A stretch of DNA of 14,050 nt from Gracilaria caudata (lineage: Eukaryota > Rhodophyta > Florideophyceae > Gracilariales > Gracilariaceae). The notes under the pieces are model-generated. The model ran no database searches. It was not told where the DNA came from and saw only the letters and a program-made list of their open reading frames with translations. The position numbers and the translations under genes were made by a program. Location: assembly GCA_030374735.1 (NCBI GenBank), contig JASCIV010000696.1:1-14050 (forward strand), read 5' to 3'. Positions 1 through 6,610 of the stretch are shown one piece after another. The number at the start of each line of letters is the position of its first letter. Position 1 is the first letter of the stretch.

Positions 1-59
1 CCCCCTCCTCACTCCCTCAGCGACCGCAGCTTCTTTTCCCGACACAAAGCCGCTGTATC
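1..59 (+). promoter_or_regulatory. Pyrimidine-rich leader upstream of the GNAT-VOC gene
   Basis: The 59 bases before the ATG at 60 are strongly C/T-rich and begin with CCCCCTCCTCA. The same 11-mer occurs at 3546-3556 upstream of the secreted-protein gene, and a close variant (CCCCTTCTTCA, minus strand, 5883 to 5873) lies before the mannosidase ATG. This may be a core promoter or 5'UTR signal. The window edge cuts the region, so the upstream promoter is not visible. Confidence 0.3.
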
Positions 60-1100
60 ATGGCGTTTGTCTGTCCTTCGGCGCTGCCGCTTTCAAATGT
101 GTCGTCTGTCGCACGCATCCGCACGGCAAAACGACCCGTCGTGTTGCGCGCGCGCCGTGGCGCGCGCGCGTGCGCACATGAAGCGCGACGAGCGGAAACG
201 GGGGTGTTGATACGTCGTGCCAGAAACCCGAATGAGCTGCATCTGTTGTATGCGGTGTGGAACCGCGTGGCGGGTGAGGAGGGTTTGTCACCGTTGGCAC
301 CGGATGAGGTGGATGCGGAGTCGTCCACGGTGCATTTGCTGGCGAGAGCGCCGGACCGTAGCGTGAGTGGCGCGGCGAGGTTGTTGAGGGTGGGACAGAA
401 TGCCAGACTGGATCGCGTGGCAGTGGTGCCGGAGTGGAGGGGGAAAGGCGTGGGAAGGGCGTTGGTGGAGAGGCTTTTGGTGCTGGCCGCGCCTGTGGAG
501 GGTGCTATTTATGTCAATGCTACTAGGGGGGAGATGGGATTCTTTTCTATCTTGGGATTTGAGACGCTTGGTAATGATTTTGTTGACGGTGTTGTGCAGC
601 TGAGAACTATGGTGTATCGCACTCCGGTTTGCGCGCCAGCTGTGGGTTGTGTTGGCTTACATCATACCTCGGTGCGGGTGTCTGATATAGAGAGAAGTCT
701 TGCCTTTTATGGATCGCTGGGCTTTTTTGTGACCGACAAGTTCGTTACCAACGGTGGACAACGCGCGTGTTACGTAGAGGGGTTGGGCACTCGTTTGGAG
801 TTTGTGGAGGCCAAGAATGGCAGTGGCGGCCTAACGGGCGTTCAGGGAGTTCCTCATACAGGCTTTGATAGACTTGTGTTTGATGTCACAAAGGCTTGCA
901 CCGACCTTGAAACGTTTTTGCAGCACTTGCAGCGACGGAACGGGGGCGTGATTGATATTGCCGCACAGCCTGCCAAACAGGTTGCGGGCGCTCATGTTGT
1001 GAGTGTGGCGAGCGTTTTTGATCCGGATGCTCTGCCAATCGACTTTATTCGCAGGGAGGCTATGGTTCCGAGTGAACTGCGCACCAGGGTTAATTGGTGA
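60..1100 (+). CDS. GNAT N-acetyltransferase fused to a glyoxalase/VOC domain, probably organelle-targeted
   Basis: This is a 346-residue protein in one exon. Residues 1-48 are rich in Arg, Ala and Ser and poor in acidic residues, with Phe at position 3, which resembles a plastid (or mitochondrial) transit peptide. Residues about 50-188 form a GNAT fold. Motif A is visible as RVAVVPEWRGKGVGRAL (119-135), the acetyl-CoA pyrophosphate loop being R127-G-K-G-V-G132, followed by the terminal part FFSILGFE (161-168). Residues about 197-330 form a VOC (glyoxalase/dioxygenase) module starting GLHHTSVRVSDIERSLAFY. Candidate metal ligands are H201 or H202, E247 or E250 and H266. The last position, usually Glu in the DPDG-x-x-E-type ending, appears as D328 in DPDALPIDF, so metal binding may be altered. 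The acceptor substrate cannot be told from sequence. The start is supported by ATGG context and by the targeting peptide. The gene is convergent with the next one, whose stop is about 200 bases away. Confidence 0.87.
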   Translation: MAFVCPSALPLSNVSSVARIRTAKRPVVLRARRGARACAHEARRAETGVLIRRARNPNELHLLYAVWNRVAGEEGLSPLAPDEVDAESSTVHLLARAPDRSVSGAARLLRVGQNARLDRVAVVPEWRGKGVGRALVERLLVLAAPVEGAIYVNATRGEMGFFSILGFETLGNDFVDGVVQLRTMVYRTPVCAPAVGCVGLHHTSVRVSDIERSLAFYGSLGFFVTDKFVTNGGQRACYVEGLGTRLEFVEAKNGSGGLTGVQGVPHTGFDRLVFDVTKACTDLETFLQHLQRRNGGVIDIAAQPAKQVAGAHVVSVASVFDPDALPIDFIRREAMVPSELRTRVNW

Positions 1101-1306
1101 GTTGGCAGCGTCATGTCTTTTTTTGTTTCCTGTCATTGCCGTTGCTGTTTTTTGGGTTGTGTTTGTGCGAGACGCCAGTTCCGTATGGAGCGCTGTAACA
1201 TTAGCGAGTGACGATGATCGTTTAGCACACTGTGGTTGAACGTTTTCACGACAACGTAAAACAAACAGATCAGCCAAACAAGCGAAAGGAAAAGAACGTG
1301 ACCGGC

Positions 1307-2177
1307 TCAGAGTGTCACTAACGGCGCGCAGAACAAAAATGGCGACAGATCCACGTCATGTAACCGTTTCTGTAGCAAGAAGTCACACACGGCCGCAGCC
1401 ACAATGGGGATGAACAAATTATCATCCAGCCCAAGCGGCACGTACCGAGACGGCAACAACAACTGCGGCGAAGGAATGATCAACTCTGTGAACGCCGCAC
1501 TGATTCCAATGGGAACCGACACAATCAATGCCTCCTTCAAGTCCATGGTGCTACGCGGCGCGCAGCAAAACGCCGCAAACGTGCTGAAAATGGCCGCGAA
1601 CGCGGCGAAGATAAACGCGGCAAACGACTTGCCGTTGCGAAGTCGTGCCTCAGGCAGTACGGGCTCAAACGCAAACCCAACCAAGGCGGCGATGGGATCG
1701 GCGATAGACAACGCTAGGATGCCAATGCAGGCGGCTGTGTTGGAGAAGTACGAGGCGGTGAGGGCGACGCCGAGCGTGTAATACAGCATGCCTGAAAACT
1801 GCTTGGCCTCATGTCGGCGCATGAACGACTTGAACGAGGATAGCACGACGCGATTCAAGAAACCATCGGGGCGACGAATGCGAGATAGCTCTACTACGAA
1901 CACGACGCACACCAGCGCGAACATGAACGGGCGCCGTGTGGCAGACTCAAGATTGCGCGTGAGAAAGGCGTACGCAAAGCCGCTGAGGAAGTGAAAGAAC
2001 TGGCGTCGGAGGCGCGGGACGCAAGTTAGCAGCAACGAAGCGGGCGAGAAAACGGAAGACACACAGAAATGCGGCACGCACCTTCCTGGAGAAATGGAAG
2101 GCCTTGCGCGTGGGCAAGGCGCTGGAAAGGGCGTCGGCGCGCCGAGCGAGTCCGGCAGCCACCAAGGGGCGAGTCAT
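1307..2177 (-). CDS. Polyprenol/phytol/diacylglycerol kinase-like integral membrane protein (SEC59/DGK1/VTE5 superfamily), two exons
   Basis: I read it as join(1307..1999, 2082..2177) on the minus strand, 262 residues. Exon 1 (32 codons from ATG 2177) ends in SRK; splicing in phase 0 to FFHFLSG gives RKFFHFLSG, the RKxxHxxxG signature that opens this CTP-dependent kinase family. Later family marks, in spliced numbering, are RRHEAKQFSGMLYYTLGV (from 93), SIADPIAALVG (130-140), NGKS (154-157) and LDDN (223-226), separated by several hydrophobic membrane segments. Such proteins phosphorylate an isoprenoid alcohol or diacylglycerol with CTP. The short N-terminus and the LDDN ending fit a DGK1-like or dolichol/phytol kinase, but the substrate cannot be settled. 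An in-frame ATG at 2255 would add 26 residues. The contiguous ORF begins only at a GTG (2077) inside the intron, so a caller without splicing would give a wrong N-terminus. The MYB gene stop lies only about 150 bases upstream on the same strand. Confidence 0.82.
2000..2081 (-). other. Spliceosomal intron, 82 bases, in the lipid-kinase gene
   Basis: On the minus strand the donor is AAG|GTGCGT (G at 2081), a branch-site-like CTAAC lies at 2029-2025, and the acceptor is GACGCCAG|TTC ending at 2000. Removing it joins two phase-0 codons and restores the conserved Arg-Lys-x-x-His motif at the junction. This is the only intron in the window I can support. Confidence 0.8.
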
Positions 2178-2328
2178 GGCTGGTGACGGCGACGGGAACG
2201 AGACGTCGGCGCAAGGTGCACGTGAATCGGGATCCCATTCATTCTTTACACACATGGAGCACACAGTTACAAAACATAAAAATAGTACACACAGAAAACA
2301 AGCACGCACGCGAGGCTGGTGAACGCAG

Positions 2329-3276
2329 CTATTGGCGCATCTCTTCCATTTTCCTTTCACTAGCCACCAAGCTGAGTAGGTTAATGCCCGAGCTATCCGC
2401 AATCGCCTTCGACAACATTGGCGGCTTGGCGGCAGACACGCTGGTCACGGCGGGCTGTGTGGAATTGGGTACCAAGACTCGCTGCCGACGTCCGCTGGGA
2501 CTGCCCGGTGGTGTGCCCATTGTGGCATTGTGCGGCGCGCTAACAGCGGCAGCGCTGCTGTTGGCGGCGACGGCGCCCACCTTTGTGAGATCGCCCTCGG
2601 ACATGCTTCTCTTCCTGGAACTCTTGAGCAGCGATCCGTTCTTTTTCGCGACCCTCAAAAAGTACTTCTGCGCGTGCGTGCGCACCTGCGTGGCGTTTCT
2701 GGAGCCGACGTAGTTGGCAATCGCCCTCACGTCCTTGGGCCCGAACTTTTGCAACGCCTCCAAAAACCTCTGATGCTCGGCGGGTGTCCAATAACGACTC
2801 TGCACCTTGGGCGCATCACTCTTACCGCGCTCCTTCTCCAGCTCGGCCACGCGACATCTCAAGCGCTCAATTTCCGAATGCGCGGCCTGCAGCTGTTGTT
2901 CCAGCCGACTGACCTTTGCGCACGTGTCGTAGAAGCCCACATGTTGGATGGGGTGCAACGCAGGCAACGCGCCGGGCGCATCGGCGCTCGTGCCGGTGGG
3001 AAACGCGCCCAGTGCGGGCGGCGGGGGCAGATAACCGGTGTGCAGCGCGTGTGCCGCGACCGGCGGCGTGGCGGAGGCGGCGACAGGCGGTAGCGCGGCG
3101 CCGTACGGCGCAGGCTGCAGCGGCGGGGGAGGCGGTGGCGGAGGCGGGCCGTGCGGAGCGGGACGCGGCGGCGGCAAGGCGGCCATGGCGGCAGGTCTGA
3201 GCGGCGCGGACGGCTGCAGCGGATGCGACTGCATGGGGAGCGCGAGGGACGGAGATGCGCGCGCCTCCCACGGCAT
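2329..3276 (-). CDS. Single-repeat HAQKYF-type MYB/SANT transcription factor with Pro-rich and coiled-coil N-terminus
   Basis: This is a 315-residue protein in one exon. Residues 1-110 are low-complexity Pro/Ala, including a run of nine prolines near 44-52. Residues 119-152 are a heptad-like coiled coil (KVSRLEQQLQ... IERLRCRVAELEKERG). Residues about 160-206 are a MYB-like DNA-binding repeat starting RYWTPAEHQRFLEAL, with the single visible Trp at 163, and ending TQVRTHAQKYF. This is the plant/algal SHAQKYF class with Thr in place of Ser. A basic patch (KKNG... KSSRKRS, 211-224) is a likely nuclear signal. The C-terminal third is Ser/Ala-rich and ends in a short charged helix, ERKMEEMRQ. Family members bind I-box/TATCC-like DNA and often act in clock, stress or sugar responses; none of that is shown here. 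The coiled coil before the MYB repeat suggests dimerisation. The frame stays open upstream of the chosen ATG, so an N-terminal extension is possible. Confidence 0.88.
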   Translation of the reverse strand: MPWEARASPSLALPMQSHPLQPSAPLRPAAMAALPPPRPAPHGPPPPPPPPPLQPAPYGAALPPVAASATPPVAAHALHTGYLPPPPALGAFPTGTSADAPGALPALHPIQHVGFYDTCAKVSRLEQQLQAAHSEIERLRCRVAELEKERGKSDAPKVQSRYWTPAEHQRFLEALQKFGPKDVRAIANYVGSRNATQVRTHAQKYFLRVAKKNGSLLKSSRKRSMSEGDLTKVGAVAANSSAAAVSAPHNATMGTPPGSPSGRRQRVLVPNSTQPAVTSVSAAKPPMLSKAIADSSGINLLSLVASERKMEEMRQ

Positions 3277-3638
3277 GGCGACTGTCGGAGGCGACGCCCC
3301 ATGTCGCGCACGCAGCGCGCCCGGTGCGCGTGCGCGTGCGACGTTTGCGTGCGCGTGTGCGGAGATTGCGCCGCAGCCGAACGAGTGGCTGTGCCGCCGG
3401 CGCGTCTAGCCGATTTTTCGCGAACGCTGGACACGTTGGCGCGCTGGCGCCGCTGACGTGGCGCCGTACCATCGTCGCCTCCGTTGCCCGTTGCTGTCAA
3501 CGCTCTTCAGACGGCGCATTCATTTCGGCGTAGCACTCACCATCCCCCCCTCCTCAATCGCCGCTGCTGCTCCCCCACGTGCCACCGTAATTCACCGCCC
3601 TCCCGCTTCGCCCACAGTCTTCATCACCCGCCTCGCAC
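3277..3638. promoter_or_regulatory. Divergent promoter region between the MYB gene and the small secreted-protein gene
   Basis: These 362 bases separate two divergently read genes. The left half is GC-extreme and contains alternating purine-pyrimidine tracts (GTGCGCGTGCGCGTGCG from 3324 and a second tract about 3345-3361). The right half is pyrimidine-rich, with the 11-mer CCCCCTCCTCA at 3546-3556. A CACGTG G-box lies at 3576-3581. No TATA box is evident. ORFs running through it on both strands look like GC-driven shadows. Confidence 0.4.
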
Positions 3639-3953
3639 ATGACTCGCCTCTTCTTCGCCGCGCTGCTGTGCGCGCTCGTCGCGCTCGTCGCCGCCGAGCC
3701 CAAGTACAAGACCTTCCCCATGGACTACGTGCGTATGTGCGCCGCCTGGCATTGTGAGGGCTGCTCGCCTTCGGCCGCCGACCCCGGACCGTGCCAGAGC
3801 GCCGATGACTGCAAGCAAATCGCGTGCAACCCGCGTCAGCCTGGAAACTGTGTCTCCGAACCGGGTCTCTCCTGGTGCGACGACCTCAGCTGCGCCACCG
3901 CACCGCACCTGCTTCGCCAGCAGTCCGACGTTCTCGGCCGTCTCTCTCGCTAA
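3639..3953 (+). CDS. Small secreted Cys-rich protein, no recognised family
   Basis: The protein has 104 residues. A clear signal peptide occupies residues 1-19 (MTRLFFAALLCALVALVAA), with cleavage likely before Glu20. The mature chain has nine Cys (34, 39, 42, 52, 58, 63, 71, 80, 85) in a 52-residue core, followed by a short Cys-free tail (ATAPHLLRQQSDVLGRLSR). The odd number suggests four disulfides plus a free or intermolecular Cys. No known domain is recognised; it could be a cell-surface or extracellular-matrix component. An AATAAA signal sits about 70 bases after the stop, which supports a real transcription unit. It is convergent with the mannosidase gene, with 100 bases between the stops. 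Confidence 0.7.
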   Translation: MTRLFFAALLCALVALVAAEPKYKTFPMDYVRMCAAWHCEGCSPSAADPGPCQSADDCKQIACNPRQPGNCVSEPGLSWCDDLSCATAPHLLRQQSDVLGRLSR

Positions 3954-4023
3954 CTCTGTTGTATCTACGCCCCCACACCCCGCATTTCTTTTTGTCGTCC
4001 GTCGCTCGCGGCTGTCTGTAGTA

Positions 4024-4029
4024 AATAAA
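4024..4029 (+). terminator. Polyadenylation signal AATAAA of the small secreted-protein gene
   Basis: AATAAA lies within AGTAAATAAA, about 70 bases after the stop codon at 3953 and about 25 bases before the end of the convergent mannosidase gene. The same 10-mer recurs downstream of the plus-strand flavoprotein gene, at 10040-10049. Confidence 0.55.
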
Positions 4030-4053
4030 AGAAGCTAACTCTTTGAGTCTTGG

Positions 4054-5847
4054 TTATAACTCGTCGTGTGTCATTGTTGGCCAACTCGCTTGTGCCTTGT
4101 CTCGGTTGCATCGCTCCCCGTTGCTCAGTCCCGGCGAAATCAGCAGCGGATGAGCCTCCGTATTAAACACCCATCGCTGCAAGTCAATCTCTTCCCCGTC
4201 CCCGAACGTCAAGTAAATGTACTTGAAAGTCTCAGCGATCAGAAATGAATGCATCACATCCACTCGTTGCGGGTGACGAGTTCTCGCTGTACGAATCGCC
4301 GCGTACCCGCCGTGCTCCACCTTACAATGTCGCTCAATGCTCTCAAACACCTCCCATGCATATTGTCGATACTTTTCGTTCTTCGTGTATCTGTACATGT
4401 AGAAGAACGCCTCTACCGCCTCAGGGCGTAGGTTATATCCTCCACTCATGCGCCACTCGTCGCTTGAACCTAAACGAATGTTTTCTCCAGCCAGTCCACT
4501 CGGCGATTTTTCATACATCTTATGACAAGTCTCCGTCAACTCGGCCGCTAACCACATCCATTTTTCGCGCCGTTTCACATCATTCTCTTCCAGTCCGTCC
4601 ATTCCAAGCACAATCATTCCAGGGATGTAACATGAAAAGTGGTCCATCTTCTTCTGAAACTGCAGCGAACCATTCTTCGAGACAACCATGTCTTGCACAA
4701 TCACATCTCCATGGCGTGATTCGTAGGCTGCCACCTCCACCATACTGTCCACAACGCGCTCAAACAACGTCCAGAAATGCTTCTCTTTGCGCCCGCCCTG
4801 TATCCATACCTTCACCAAATACTCAAAATAACTGTCCGCCGGCGCGCCCATCGTCACCAGATTCGTCGAATATCGTCCTGTCGTTCTCGACATTGAGAAC
4901 GGCAGCAACGTTTCGTGTGGCGGTTTGAGTCGCGACAATCCAGACATCGCGTCTGCCTGCTGTAGCATTTGTATCACTCTCTCCGACACATTTCGCAACT
5001 GTTGCGAAAGCTCGGCTGCGGAATGATGAGAGAGTGCGCGATATTCCAGTTGAACAGATCCCACTTCCGCAAGGTACAAACTATCACCCAATTGTTCATG
5101 ATTCTCACAAAAGCCGGGTTGATTCAGATGGCATCTCGGCCATGGCAGTCCGTAATCAGTATCAAAACTGGATGCAAGACGTGCGCCAAGGTCTTCTGCT
5201 TTTTGTAAGTACATGACGTCGCCGGAAAGATGATACATGGAAAGAAGTCCGCCCAGGATTCGAATGACGGTCTCAAACACTATCACGCGTCCGACCTTGG
5301 AAAAGTTCAATTTGGTTGCCACCCAATCCCTCGCGCGCTGGTAACGACCTTCCAAACCGCCCATAATGTACAAAGTGCTCAGCGAGTCAATAATGGTTGT
5401 AGCCAGATGAGGCGCAAACGTATTCTGGCCGCTCTCGGAAAGAGGCGACAGCTCATCGTAACCCCACGCAGATCTTTCGTACGCATCCCACGCATGTCTG
5501 ACAGCGTCCTTTATCTTCTCTCTCTTTTTGCCATTCTGGCCGCCAATATCAACGGGCACAAAGCTTCCTACCGGAAGCAGGGTAGTGCCCTCGCAATGTC
5601 GAAACTCACTGAGTGGCGCATGATTCAGGTACTCTATGGCGCGAAGTGTAAAACTGGATTTTTGAAGAAGACGTTGCGAGAATGAGAGAACTGTGGAGAA
5701 CAAGAGCAGAAGGACCACGAGAAAGCGGGGGAGGTGAAATGAGGAGCTCATTGCGACAGAGCCGACTTCCAAGGGCGTCGAAACAGGTTGGTGCAGAAGA
5801 CGTCTTGTGCTGCTCAGCGCACGAAAATGGGCGTTCTGTAAAGCCAA
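4054..5847 (-). CDS. Class I alpha-1,2-mannosidase (GH47), ER type II membrane protein with C-terminal HDEL
   Basis: This is a 597-residue protein in one exon. A cytosolic stub is followed by one hydrophobic anchor (about 40-57, RFLVVLLLLFSTVLSF). The catalytic (alpha/alpha) domain starts near 105 with IKDAVRHAWDAYERSAWGYDELSPLS. Expected GH47 residues are present: E192 in FETVIR, D338 in GAPADSYFEYL, E476 in NLRPEAVEAFFY, E539 in LIAETFKYIYL, and T563 in FNTEAHPL, which binds the catalytic calcium. C406 (HFSCY) and C441 (TETCHKMY) match the conserved disulfide of true processing mannosidases, which argues against an EDEM-like protein. The enzyme would trim Man9GlcNAc2 on N-glycoproteins. The chain ends MTHDEL, a canonical ER-retrieval signal. 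A second in-frame ATG at 5751 (Met33) gives a shorter cytosolic tail and may be the true start. A minor deviation is GLAGE where GLxPE is usual. Confidence 0.93.
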   Translation of the reverse strand: MALQNAHFRALSSTRRLLHQPVSTPLEVGSVAMSSSFHLPRFLVVLLLLFSTVLSFSQRLLQKSSFTLRAIEYLNHAPLSEFRHCEGTTLLPVGSFVPVDIGGQNGKKREKIKDAVRHAWDAYERSAWGYDELSPLSESGQNTFAPHLATTIIDSLSTLYIMGGLEGRYQRARDWVATKLNFSKVGRVIVFETVIRILGGLLSMYHLSGDVMYLQKAEDLGARLASSFDTDYGLPWPRCHLNQPGFCENHEQLGDSLYLAEVGSVQLEYRALSHHSAAELSQQLRNVSERVIQMLQQADAMSGLSRLKPPHETLLPFSMSRTTGRYSTNLVTMGAPADSYFEYLVKVWIQGGRKEKHFWTLFERVVDSMVEVAAYESRHGDVIVQDMVVSKNGSLQFQKKMDHFSCYIPGMIVLGMDGLEENDVKRREKWMWLAAELTETCHKMYEKSPSGLAGENIRLGSSDEWRMSGGYNLRPEAVEAFFYMYRYTKNEKYRQYAWEVFESIERHCKVEHGGYAAIRTARTRHPQRVDVMHSFLIAETFKYIYLTFGDGEEIDLQRWVFNTEAHPLLISPGLSNGERCNRDKAQASWPTMTHDEL

Positions 5848-6610
5848 CTGTCAGCCGCTCATTGGTGGTGTTTGAAGAAGGGGAACAGCTCTATTCCATA
5901 GAATACAGTAGTACTGCATCCAAGTTGGATGATCCCTCCTTGTAACGGCCACCGTGCAAGAGGAAGCGACCCTTGTTTTGCTCCTGCAACGCCAGAACGG
6001 TTACGGAAGTTGTACCCTTGTACGGCCTGTGCTTACCTGTTCTCAAGACTTTGAGGTTCCCCTTTTACGGGCGGGTTGGGACGGGAGTGAAAATGCCCGG
6101 CAAAAAGCGCGGAGAGCACAGAGAGCGAGGCTTGCGGCGCGACAAAGGTTGCAGATCGATCGCTCTGATCCTCCAGACGCGACAACGACAGCACAATTGT
6201 CTTCTCTTGAACTTGGCGTTTGGATCTGAAAGCCTCTGATCAAGACCGGCACCGCCAGCCGAGAAACCGTGACTTCAACCATTCGTTTTTGTCATCAAAG
6301 ACAGTTCTCGCGCCTCCGATTCCCAGAAAACGGCCCCGGAACGGAATACTAGACAAGGGTTATAGGGATAGCCCTCAGCATCTGCCCGAGCCATTACTGC
6401 CGATTCCCAGTTACAGATTCGGTGCCTAATTCAGCGGTCCATGCGATCATTCCCTTGTTATCGAACAAGCTGAACATGCATCTGATGCAACTATGCCCCC
6501 GAATCCAACGCTCTGGAGCGGTGCTTATATTTTCGGCTGTTGATGCCTAACTCATACTCACCTTGAGCCTTCGAAACGCCCACCGTTGTCGACAACGTTG
6601 ATACATAGTA
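5848..6610. other. Intergenic region, no supported gene
   Basis: This lies upstream of the mannosidase (minus) and before the acyltransferase remnant (plus). On the minus strand CCCCTTCTTCA (5883 to 5873) is a variant of the pyrimidine motif seen before two other genes. Two overlapping plus-strand ORFs (5954-6229 and 5973-6239) give Arg/Gln-rich peptides without recognisable motifs and in conflicting frames, so I do not call either. GC content drops visibly from here onward. Confidence 0.5.

Noticed and set aside
831..1277. Minus-strand 148-codon ORF under the VOC domain
   Set aside because: It is antisense to a clear domain-bearing gene and has no recognised motif.
1947..2402. Long minus-strand ORF (151 codons) overlapping the kinase and MYB ends
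   Set aside because: Its only meaningful part is the 32 codons from 2177 to 2082, which are exon 1 of the kinase. The upstream part overlaps the MYB coding end and the downstream part reads into the intron and the wrong frame.
2859..3533. Several long ORFs on both strands over the Pro-rich MYB region
   Set aside because: They are GC-driven shadows (Arg/Ala/Gly-rich) of the proline-rich coding sequence and its leader. None contains a domain.
4245..5685. Plus-strand ORFs (4245-4928, 5230-5685) inside the mannosidase gene
   Set aside because: They are antisense to conserved GH47 sequence and are low-complexity translations.
5954..6239. Two overlapping plus-strand ORFs as a small basic protein gene
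   Set aside because: Two frames are equally plausible, there is no conserved motif, and no transcription signal is visible.
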